Source: Planctomycetota bacterium
Lineage (GTDB): Bacteria; Planctomycetota; Planctomycetia; Planctomycetales; Planctomycetaceae
Direction: 5' to 3'
Assembly (NCBI GenBank): GCA_024278285.1
Contig: JAJRTM010000275.1
Span: 1-15,918, forward strand
DNA: 15,918 nucleotides
A program made the translations under genes and the position numbers. Of the stretch, positions 1 through 5,750 are shown piece by piece; positions within the stretch are counted from its first letter, which is position 1, and every line of letters starts with the position of its first letter. The notes under the pieces were generated by a model. It did not search any database and was not told where the DNA came from. It saw nothing but the letters and a program-made list of their open reading frames with translations.

Positions 1-521
1 AACGCCTGGCGTTCGCTGTCAAAACGAGCCAGCATCATTTTATATTGTTCGTCATCGTCATTCAGATTGACCGGCGTTCTATTCATCAGCTTGAGCGCAA
101 CGCGTCGCCGAAACGGCTCGAGCTGTTCGGCTAGCCACACGACGCCAAATCCACCACTTCCCAGTTGATTGAGCAACCGATATCGAATCCGCCCACCAAC
201 GCGAACTTCATCGACAGTTTCTGCAACCGTTTCGGTTTTCATTGAAACGGTTTTGCAAGCATACCGATGCTCGTAAAGTACCTGCTCGGCAAGTTGTACC
301 ACTTCCAAGCCGAATTTATTGTAGGTGTGTGCTTCAACTGACTGATCCAGTTTGAGTCGATAGACAATTTCCAGCGGAATCAAATATTGCAACAGCGGCT
401 TCTGCAAATGATCGCCGACGTTCTCGATAAAATCTTCAATACAGGGACGGTGACCGTTCGATAATTCCGTTTCAAATTGATCGCACAGTTCATCAATTAG
501 AAGTTCGTCTTGGTACTTCAT
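1..521 (-). CDS. Serine/threonine protein kinase, N-terminal part (cut by window edge)
   Basis: Open reading frame running leftward off the window; about 173 residues are visible. After an N-terminal helical leader (LCDQFETELSNGHRPCIEDF at about 12-31), which resembles the leader common on planctomycete kinases, the eukaryotic-type kinase fold begins. It shows the glycine-rich loop GSGGFGVVW at about 121-129 and VALK at 141-144, with the presumed ATP-binding lysine at 144. The frame continues with ARFDSERQA, the usual text after beta-3. The catalytic loop (HRD), DFG motif and any C-terminal sensor domain lie outside the window, so activity cannot be judged. The ATG overlaps the stop of the upstream sigma factor as ATGA, which implies translational coupling. 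Role by family knowledge: phosphorylation in a signalling circuit with the paired ECF sigma factor. The family is clear; substrate and ligand are unknown. Confidence 0.92.
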   Translation of the reverse strand, partial: MKYQDELLIDELCDQFETELSNGHRPCIEDFIENVGDHLQKPLLQYLIPLEIVYRLKLDQSVEAHTYNKFGLEVVQLAEQVLYEHRYACKTVSMKTETVAETVDEVRVGGRIRYRLLNQLGSGGFGVVWLAEQLEPFRRRVALKLMNRTPVNLNDDDEQYKMMLARFDSERQA

Positions 522-1111
522 GCAATTGCGTCTCCGTATTCGCTCCAACAATTACGAATTAACGCCAGGCGGCGTTCGACGGTCCTTTCGATGACTCCCA
601 GTTTCTCACTGATCTCACGATTAGTGAAACCTAAAAGTTTCATTTCAGCAACCTGCCGATGCGAGTCTTTGTCAAGAGCATCAAGCATCTTACGAACTTC
701 TTCTTCAGCCATAACTGAAATTTCTGGAGTCGGATTGCAATCACGAAGTTCTTCCAATAACCAATTAGAAGCTTTTTCACTCAACGGAGCCGATCTTCGC
801 TTTTCCGCCGCTGCTCGCCGCCGTTGATGGATCGCTTTACGAATCGTAATCGTGACAAGCAACGGCCAGAGACTGGAACGATCACGAACATCAGGAAACT
901 GACCTTGCTGGATTCTGTAAAAAAAAGAGTGAAAAGCATTCAGGACAGCGTCATCTTCATCCTCTGCCTGCTTCGGTGATCCTACTAATTTATTACGAGC
1001 CACCTGGACCAGACGCACATAATACCGATTCCACAATTCCTGCTGGATGGTACCCTGTTCGCCTGACTGAAGTCGTTCAATCAGGTTTGTGATAGAATGT
1101 TCGTTCTGCAT
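518..1111 (-). CDS. ECF-subfamily RNA polymerase sigma factor (kinase-paired)
   Basis: A 197-residue protein with the two-domain layout of ECF sigma factors. Region 2 spans about 25-100, including EDEDDAVLNAFHSFF at 50-64, a wording typical of the Planctomycetes ECF group, and the DNA-melting segment LWPLLVTITIRKAIHQRRRA. Region 4 spans about 136-188 with the helix-turn-helix GFTNREISEKLGVIERTVERR. It should direct RNA polymerase to a dedicated promoter set in the cytoplasm. No anti-sigma factor sits beside it; instead the next gene is a Ser/Thr kinase whose ATG overlaps this stop codon (ATGA at 521-518). ECF groups linked to kinases are known in this phylum and are thought to be controlled by phosphorylation, which is an inference here. 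No Shine-Dalgarno sequence is visible before the ATG. It is divergent from the second sigma operon. Confidence 0.93.
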   Translation of the reverse strand: MQNEHSITNLIERLQSGEQGTIQQELWNRYYVRLVQVARNKLVGSPKQAEDEDDAVLNAFHSFFYRIQQGQFPDVRDRSSLWPLLVTITIRKAIHQRRRAAAEKRRSAPLSEKASNWLLEELRDCNPTPEISVMAEEEVRKMLDALDKDSHRQVAEMKLLGFTNREISEKLGVIERTVERRLALIRNCWSEYGDAIA

Positions 1112-1667
1112 GATTCGTTAAATCTAATAGTCCAGCACGACTGGTACATTCTGATGGCCGAGACCAATATCAAATTTCTTAAAACTATGCACATCGTGCA
1201 GGGAAATTGACATTTAGAGGTATCGGCTTATAAACCCCCAAGGGAAACACCCTCAATTCACACTTATATTTCACATGTCCCGCTGTTCATTATAGTACGT
1301 TGGCCCCGGTGTAAACAACAGCCAGAAAATGTAACGCCGGGCGGTGAGTGGCAAGTTAGATGAAAAGTGTAGCGTCCGAATGACCACCTGCTTTGCTTTT
1401 TATCCAGCAAGTAATGTGCCTGTATATACCGACAGGAAAATTGGGCCACTGTGTGAAGCTCTTAACAGATTGATTCAAAGGATTAATCTATCATCACGCC
1501 TGCGGTCTGCAGATTGGCTGTTTTGATGCAAGTTGGAAGAGGGGCAGAAGGTTTGATTTTCAAGGAAGGTTTGATACGGTTTGATCGAAGATATTTTCCT
1601 GTCAAATAGCCTTTGCTTAATGGAATGCGGTTCTAAGAGTACGGAAACGATTTGGGAATCAAACCTG
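1112..1667. other. Divergent intergenic region between two sigma-factor operons
   Basis: Non-coding stretch between the leftward ECF/kinase pair and the rightward ECF/anti-sigma pair. It holds a short hairpin (tgcac-atc-gtgca, 1188-1200) and a sigma-70-like promoter match just after it. The small open frames inside have no recognisable features and overlap each other on both strands, so I see no gene. The upstream parts of the second sigma frame (in-frame ATGs at 1581 and 1620) fall here but are probably untranslated. Confidence 0.5.
1207..1234 (+). promoter_or_regulatory. Candidate sigma-70 promoter
   Basis: TTGACA (1207-1212) and TATAAA (1229-1234) are separated by 16 bases, a close match to the housekeeping consensus. 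It points rightward, towards the second sigma operon, but lies more than 430 bases upstream of that gene, so it would give a long leader or drive a small RNA. A short hairpin (1188-1200) sits directly upstream. The match was found by eye only; AT-rich chance matches are common. Confidence 0.3.
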
Positions 1668-2276
1668 ATGAGGGTTGAGGGACGGCGAGTGGAGCAACAA
1701 AAACTGGCATTACATATTGATCCTGAACAATGGGTCGAAGAGCATGGCGATCTTCTGTTTCGTTTTGCGATGAGCCGCATCGGTAAAGTGGATGTAGCCG
1801 AGGATCTGGTGCAGGAAACACTGCTGTCTGCTTTGCGTTCGGTTGATACTTTTCAGGGGCACTCGACTGAAAGAACATGGCTTGTTGCGATTTTGAAACG
1901 CAAACTGATCGATTATATTCGTCAGCAAAAGAAACGATGCAAATTATCTCAAAACGAGCGAAATGATTCGTGGGCGGACTCTTTGTTTGATGAACGAGAA
2001 CGGTGGAAAAGCCCTCCTCGAAATTGGGGAAGCCGTCCTGAATTGTCGCTCGAAAACGAGGAATTCTGGAGTCTGTTTCATACCTGTTTAGGCAAAATCC
2101 CCAAGCAAATGGCAGAGACATTTCGTCTTCGAGAATTGGATGATCAGCCTGCGAAAGAGATTTGTAAGGTGTTGCAGATCTCTCAAGAAAATCTTTGGGT
2201 GATGATCCACCGTGCCAGACTTCGACTCTGGAAATGTCTGGATATCAATTGGTTTGAGGGGGAACATGCGAAATGA
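1668..2276 (+). CDS. ECF-type sigma-70 family RNA polymerase sigma factor
   Basis: A 202-residue sigma factor from this start. Region 2 lies at about 28-92: DPEQWVEEHGDLLFRFAMSR, then the core-binding helix VAEDLVQETLLSAL at 43-56, then TWLVAILKRKLIDYIR at 70-85. After a longer linker, region 4 lies at about 141-192 (LGKIPKQMAETFRLRELDD, helix-turn-helix through ISQENLWVMIHRARLRLWKC). It resembles the ECF class whose genes are followed by small zinc-finger proteins. The frame is open from ATG 1581, but homology to sigma factors begins only at DPEQWVEEHGD. ATG 1668 lies close to it; GTG 1689 has the best ribosome-binding site (GAGGG at 1677-1681, 7-base spacing) and is a serious alternative (195 residues). 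The stop overlaps the anti-sigma ATG (ATGA, 2273-2276). Confidence 0.93.
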   Translation: MRVEGRRVEQQKLALHIDPEQWVEEHGDLLFRFAMSRIGKVDVAEDLVQETLLSALRSVDTFQGHSTERTWLVAILKRKLIDYIRQQKKRCKLSQNERNDSWADSLFDERERWKSPPRNWGSRPELSLENEEFWSLFHTCLGKIPKQMAETFRLRELDDQPAKEICKVLQISQENLWVMIHRARLRLWKCLDINWFEGEHAK

Positions 2277-2548
2277 ACATCTTCTCTTGCAAACACGCAG
2301 CAACTGCGATCAATGAATCTCTTGATGATCGATTATCGTTGCGAAAAAGAATGGTGGTTCGCCTGCATTTAATGATGTGCAGTCAATGCCGGCGGTTCAA
2401 ACGCCAAATGCTTTTTCTGCGTCGCGCAACGCAGCTATTTGCCCGCTTGCCCGAGCAGGAATCACCAACGAAAATTGGCTTATCGACTGAGACAAAAATA
2501 CGCCTGCAAAAAATTATCCAGGATCGTGACGATCCTTCCCAAACGTGA
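2273..2548 (+). CDS. Zinc-finger anti-sigma factor (zf-HC2/ZAS type), soluble
   Basis: A 91-residue protein translated from an ATG overlapping the sigma-factor stop, so the two are very probably coupled. It carries the zinc-binding anti-sigma signature: Cys6 early, then His32-x3-Cys36-x2-Cys39 (HLMMCSQC). By family knowledge this fold clamps the sigma factor and can release it on thiol oxidation or another signal. No hydrophobic segment long enough for a membrane helix follows; the C-terminal half is short, charged and ends ..IIQDRDDPSQT, so the protein should be cytoplasmic, unlike the many membrane-anchored anti-sigma factors. The target is almost surely the preceding ECF sigma factor. The signal sensed is unknown. 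Confidence 0.85.
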   Translation: MNIFSCKHAATAINESLDDRLSLRKRMVVRLHLMMCSQCRRFKRQMLFLRRATQLFARLPEQESPTKIGLSTETKIRLQKIIQDRDDPSQT

Positions 2549-2627
2549 AACATGCGATAAACAGACTTTTTTTGGATGCTTTCATTTATTTGGTTCTTCC
2601 CACATTTTAGTGGCTAAAAGAAAAAAG

Positions 2628-2660
2628 AGCCACGGATTCACACGGATCAAACACAGATCA
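2628..2660 (+). repeat. CACGGAT-type intergenic repeat, copy 1
   Basis: Begins agccacggattcacacggat and continues with degenerate CACGGAT-like units. It matches, in reverse complement, the block at 2880-2910. Sequences of this general type are scattered in planctomycete intergenic DNA (background knowledge). It is not coding. Confidence 0.6.
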
Positions 2661-2879
2661 AAAAAAGGTCATTCATACATCAGAATCATTTTCATGCCAG
2701 ATGGAAGTTAAAAATTCTCTTTTTTCATTGCGTCTTGCTGCCAATTCATTCCTCTTTTTCTATTAAAGTTTCGTCTATTTATTTGACAAAATTTTCTCGC
2801 AAAGATGACAAGAAGAGAGGATCATTTTTAGTTCTTTTCTTCTGTCCCTGAGTATCGTCCTTGCATCTTCAGGAGAATT

Positions 2880-2919
2880 GATCCGTGAAAATCCGTGTTC
2901 ATCCGTGGCTGTAAAATGT
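2880..2919 (-). repeat. CACGGAT-type intergenic repeat, copy 2 (inverted)
   Basis: Read on the minus strand it is acattttacagccacggatg followed by two further CACGGAT units. Its first 23 bases recur exactly in direct orientation at 4242-4264, on the other side of the DUF1559 gene. The rest pairs with 2628-2660. Confidence 0.7.
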
Positions 2920-3012
2920 TTCAGCTATTATAAAGTATGAAGAACCATTTATTTGAAATAATTTCGATATTGTTTGTAAGCAATTGCAATCTCGCTCGTC
3001 TAATTAATCGTG

Positions 3013-3049
3013 TGCCTGCATTGATCAAGATATTTGCTGAGTGCAGGCA
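3013..3049. promoter_or_regulatory. Inverted repeat in leader of DUF1559 gene
   Basis: Perfect 8-bp arms tgcctgca (3013-3020) and tgcaggca (3042-3049) with a 21-base loop, ending about 40 bases before the start codon. It could fold in the mRNA leader or bind a dimeric regulator. Only the symmetry supports this. Confidence 0.3.
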
Positions 3050-3091
3050 TGTTTTCCATGAATAACAGGCAGCAACAACGGGAGCCATTTT

Positions 3092-4150
3092 ATGAACGCA
3101 TCCAAGGGATTGGATTTGTTTCCAAGTCGTTATCTTTCGCGATTTTCCAGCAGAAACGGTTTTACACTCATTGAACTTCTTGTCGTGATTGCCATTATTG
3201 GAATACTGGTTGCGCTGCTTTTACCAGCGGTTCAGCAAGCTAGAGCCGCTGCCCGGCGGACGCAGTCGCGTAACAATTTGAAACAAATTGGCCTGGCGAT
3301 GCAAAATCATCATGAAGTCTTTGGTCACTTTCCGAATAATGGTGGCGGGAACTGGGCGAGCGAAGCGGATCATGATGCCAACTTTCTGCCCAATCTTCCG
3401 AACCCAAAAATCTGCACTGAAGGTGCCGGTTGGGGAACGTGCTGGCCCTGGGGGATTGGAGATCCGACCAAGCCCGGAAAAGAGCAACCAGGCTCTTATA
3501 TATTTTCCTTGCTTCCGTATTTAGAACAGGGGAATGCTTTTGAGCAAGCGATCACGCTGCAAGGCGCTCTTCCGGTTTCAACACTGGTCATTCCTGGTCG
3601 TCGTGATCCAACCCCTATCAATGTACCAGTCACCGATCCTGTTTATCCGGGTTGGAATTATACCGATGGCGGCTGGGGAGGCTGGGCTAAAACAGATTAC
3701 GCGGCTAATGATCAGGTAATTTTACCAGCTTGGGGGAATCGTTGGGGAAAAGTTTTACGTTTTCGCGATCTGACCGATGGCTCTTCCAATACGATTATTG
3801 TTGGAGAAAAAGCGATCGACCTGCATGCGATGTCAGCGGGAAGCTGGTATTGGGATGAGCCGATCGTCGTGGGTGGTTCGGGAGGAACAGCCCGATGTGG
3901 CCTGGAACTTTATCCAGATTCTTCTGACTTACTCGAGTTGGTTAATGTGTCGCGACCGTATCAGGAAGGTCCATCTACAACAACAGGTATTGCTTGTGGC
4001 GGAGGAAACTGGGGAGCCCCTGTTGATGCCGGAGGAGTGCAATTCGCTTTAGGGGATGGCAGCGTTCGCATGATGAGTTACAGCTTGGATAAGCTCGTTC
4101 TCGAACACTTGCTCAAACCGCAAGATGGACAGGTCGTGGGCGAATTCTGA
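3092..4150 (+). CDS. DUF1559 domain protein with prepilin-type N-terminal cleavage/methylation signal
   Basis: A 352-residue protein. After a charged leader comes the type IV pilin-like signal [20 protein letters not shown]: predicted processing after Gly23, Phe24 as the new N-terminus, Glu28 at the conserved +5 position, and a hydrophobic helix to about 45. [14 protein letters not shown] follows, the hallmark opening of planctomycete DUF1559 (SBP_bac_10) proteins. The family's DGSSNTI motif is at about 228-235, and the C-terminal GDGSVR motif at about 321-326, with a leucine-rich end. These proteins occur in large paralogous families in Planctomycetes and are thought to be cell-surface pseudopilins; exact function is unknown. 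The start is supported by GGGAG at 3080-3084 with 7-base spacing. It stands alone between long repeat-rich gaps. The usual HPGG-like motif before the C-terminal DG is not evident (here [12 protein letters not shown]). Confidence 0.95.
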   Translation: MNASKGLDLFPSRYLSRFSSRNGFTLIELLVVIAIIGILVALLLPAVQQARAAARRTQSRNNLKQIGLAMQNHHEVFGHFPNNGGGNWASEADHDANFLPNLPNPKICTEGAGWGTCWPWGIGDPTKPGKEQPGSYIFSLLPYLEQGNAFEQAITLQGALPVSTLVIPGRRDPTPINVPVTDPVYPGWNYTDGGWGGWAKTDYAANDQVILPAWGNRWGKVLRFRDLTDGSSNTIIVGEKAIDLHAMSAGSWYWDEPIVVGGSGGTARCGLELYPDSSDLLELVNVSRPYQEGPSTTTGIACGGGNWGAPVDAGGVQFALGDGSVRMMSYSLDKLVLEHLLKPQDGQVVGEF

Positions 4151-4241
4151 ACGATGAATTTTCTTACGTTTCGTTTCTGCACTGTGATGGAATCTATTTG
4201 AAGACTTATTTGCAGGTTCTTCTTACTTTATAATGGCTGAT

Positions 4242-4264
4242 ACATTTTACAGCCACGGATGAAC
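4242..4264 (+). repeat. CACGGAT-type intergenic repeat, copy 3
   Basis: Starts acattttacagccacggatg. It is a 23-base exact reverse complement of 2897-2919, so the DUF1559 gene is bracketed by inverted copies about 1.3 kb apart. The following bases diverge. Confidence 0.7.
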
Positions 4265-4445
4265 CCAGCGCGGCATAGCCGCAACCAAACAAAGATTTGA
4301 ACCACGAAAGAAACGAAAAACACTAAAGAAGAGAAAAATTGTTTAACGGCAAGCCGAAGGCGACTGCGTAAACCGGTTTGCTTTTTGGGAAGGTATTGAA
4401 CCGCGAATAAACGTGAATTTTCGCGAATTAGTTTTTTTGTCAGAC

Positions 4446-4605
4446 CGGGTAGCTCAGACAATCTGTTCAGGATTGTCTGAGTGCCGTCAGGCACCCGAGG
4501 CATTGAGTGAAAGGGTTGAGAATCAAAAAAGCGTTGCCTGAAAATAAATTCCTCGGGTTGCTTCGCAACACAGACAACCCTGAACGGGATTGTCTGTGCT
4601 ACCCG
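4446..4605. repeat. Large nested inverted repeat (REP/BIME-like), about 60-bp arms
   Basis: The arms 4446-4505 and 4547-4605 are near-perfect inverted copies (both begin cgggtag at the outer ends). Each arm contains two hairpins of its own. In the left arm these are ctcagacaatc/gattgtctgag (4453-4463 with 4471-4481, 7-base loop) and gtgcc-gtca-ggcac (4481-4494). The right arm, read inverted, has cacagacaatcc/gggttgtctgtg and gttgc-gaa-gcaac. Several differences between arms are compensatory, so hairpin pairing is kept. It could also act as a terminator for the upstream gene or block readthrough. Confidence 0.8.
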
Positions 4606-4745
4606 ATCCGCTGAATAGTTACCTTCAATGAATCATACCGTTTAGTACACGATCAATAAAATACTGCGCAAATGGGGGCGGGTATTTCAAAAGAATTGTT
4701 TTGAGCTACGAATCAAATCGAATCAGCAGAAATTAAAGGTTGTCT

Positions 4746-4823
4746 GTAGGGTCCGCTATTGCGGACCACCGCATGAAATAGGGGGATCCACTTCCCATCG
4801 TGGTCCGCAATAGCGGACCCTAC
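4746..4823. repeat. Perfect 24-bp inverted repeat with self-complementary arms
   Basis: The arms 4746-4769 and 4800-4823 are exact reverse complements. Each arm has an internal hairpin, gtccgc-tatt-gcggac in the left and its complement in the right. The 30-base centre shows no clear signal. The layout parallels the neighbouring 4446-4605 element but the sequence family differs. Confidence 0.8.
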
Positions 4824-4863
4824 GGTTGGGCTGAACAGTTACAATCTGTTATCATTCAGCCAT

Positions 4864-4969
4864 TGATTCACCGGCGTCAGACTGCTGAAATGGAGACCGT
4901 ATTTGATGGGTGCAAGCACGCCATCCTACAGATCAAAGATACAACAGTTATTGTTTGAGCAATCCTTAG
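4864..4969 (+). repeat. Duplicated intergenic block with solo MITE-type terminal repeat (4905-4929)
   Basis: Aligns without gaps over 106 bases to 12636-12741, at roughly 80% identity by hand alignment. It includes the 25-bp terminal repeat gatgggtgcaagcacgccat+cctac at 4905-4929. The left half of the element seen at 12551-12701 is missing here, so this looks like a truncated copy. It ends about 50 bases before the ABC ATPase start. Confidence 0.65.
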
Positions 4970-5018
4970 CAGGAGTATATTTCCCCGTATTATTCAGAAT
5001 ATTTTTAAGACTAAAATT

Positions 5019-5750
5019 ATGACGGAAAAATCACAGAGTGCTGAACCGCAAGGCGTGCAGGTTCGTCGGTTGTTCAAGAATTACGAATCGGCTGGTGCCG
5101 CCGTTTCAATTTTGCGGGAACTTGAACTCGAAATTCAACCAGGAGAAGCGGTTTGTATTACCGGGCCTTCCGGATCGGGGAAAAGTACGCTGCTTTATTT
5201 GATCAGTTCGCTGGACCGCCCCGATGCAGGAGAAGTGCATCTGCTGGGAACAGATATTCTGGCACTGAGCGAGAAAGAGCAGACGCAATTTCGAAATCGC
5301 CATATCGGTTTCGTGTTTCAAGATCACGATTTGCTGCCTCAGTTGAGCGTTGTTGAAAATGTGCTTCTGCCCGCGATAGCAGGAGAAGGGGTGACGACCG
5401 AAACAGAACAACTGGCAGAAAAGTTGTTGACTCGCGTGGGGTTGCAAGATCGATTGAAGTCGCTTCCCGCGCAACTTTCCGGCGGAGAAAGACAACGGGT
5501 AGCCGTTTGTCGGGCGCTCATCAACAAGCCGGAATTGATTTTGGCGGACGAGCCGACCGGTAATCTCGATCCTGCGACCGCAAAAGTGATAGGCGATTTA
5601 CTGCTCGAACTTTCTCGCGAGCAGAATACGATGTTGTTATGCGTGACACATTCGGTTGAACTGGCGGATCGCTTCCCGCGTCATCTTGTTTTGGAAGACG
5701 GAAAACTTATCGCGGCATCAAACGCCTTACAAACGACGGCAAAATCATGA
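5019..5750 (+). CDS. ABC transporter ATP-binding protein, LolD/YbbA/MacB class
   Basis: A 243-residue cytoplasmic ATPase with all the expected motifs. Walker A is GPSGSGKST at 49-57, the Q-loop Gln is 101 (FVFQDHDLLPQLSVVENVLLP), the signature is LSGGERQRVAVCRAL at 153-166, Walker B is LILADE at 173-178 followed by PTGNLD, and the switch histidine is 211 (VTHS). The PTGNLD and DLLPQLSVVENV wording is that of the group that powers mechanotransmission-type (type VII) ABC systems rather than conventional importers. It should form a dimer on the FtsX-type permease encoded immediately downstream; the two genes overlap by ATGA (5747-5750). No strong Shine-Dalgarno precedes ATG 5019, but the N-terminal length fits the family. 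The cargo is not determined by sequence; lipoprotein, lipid or peptide handling are all possible. Confidence 0.95.
   Translation: MTEKSQSAEPQGVQVRRLFKNYESAGAAVSILRELELEIQPGEAVCITGPSGSGKSTLLYLISSLDRPDAGEVHLLGTDILALSEKEQTQFRNRHIGFVFQDHDLLPQLSVVENVLLPAIAGEGVTTETEQLAEKLLTRVGLQDRLKSLPAQLSGGERQRVAVCRALINKPELILADEPTGNLDPATAKVIGDLLLELSREQNTMLLCVTHSVELADRFPRHLVLEDGKLIAASNALQTTAKS

Larger units (their letters stand above)
2549..3091. other. Intergenic region upstream of the DUF1559 gene
   Basis: AT-rich, no convincing gene. It contains two oppositely oriented CACGGAT-type repeats and, close to the downstream gene, an 8-bp inverted repeat (tgcctgca 3013-3020, tgcaggca 3042-3049) that could be a leader hairpin or operator. 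An open frame over 2439-2711 runs through the repeat and has no recognisable domain. Confidence 0.5.
4151..5018. other. 868-bp non-coding, repeat-rich intergenic island
   Basis: No convincing gene. In order it contains a CACGGAT-type repeat (4242-4264), stretches of the types gaaccacgaaagaaacg (about 4300) and gaaccgcgaataaacg (about 4398) that resemble common intergenic repeats, a large nested inverted repeat (4446-4605), a 24-bp inverted repeat (4746-4823) and a duplicated block containing a 25-bp terminal repeat (4864-4969). A leftward 91-codon open frame (4228-4503) is made entirely of these repeats and is rejected. Confidence 0.7.

Noticed and set aside
2439..2711. Rightward 90-codon open frame overlapping the anti-sigma gene end
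   Set aside because: It is out of frame with a well-supported zinc-finger gene and its second half is repeat DNA.
2783..2805. TTGACA at 2783-2788 as a promoter for the DUF1559 gene
   Set aside because: No -10-like hexamer is present 16-18 bases downstream, and the gene start is 300 bases away.
4228..4503. Leftward 91-codon open frame
   Set aside because: It consists of CACGGAT-type and cgggtag-type repeat sequence, has no domain signal, and lies in a gap with no ribosome-binding site.
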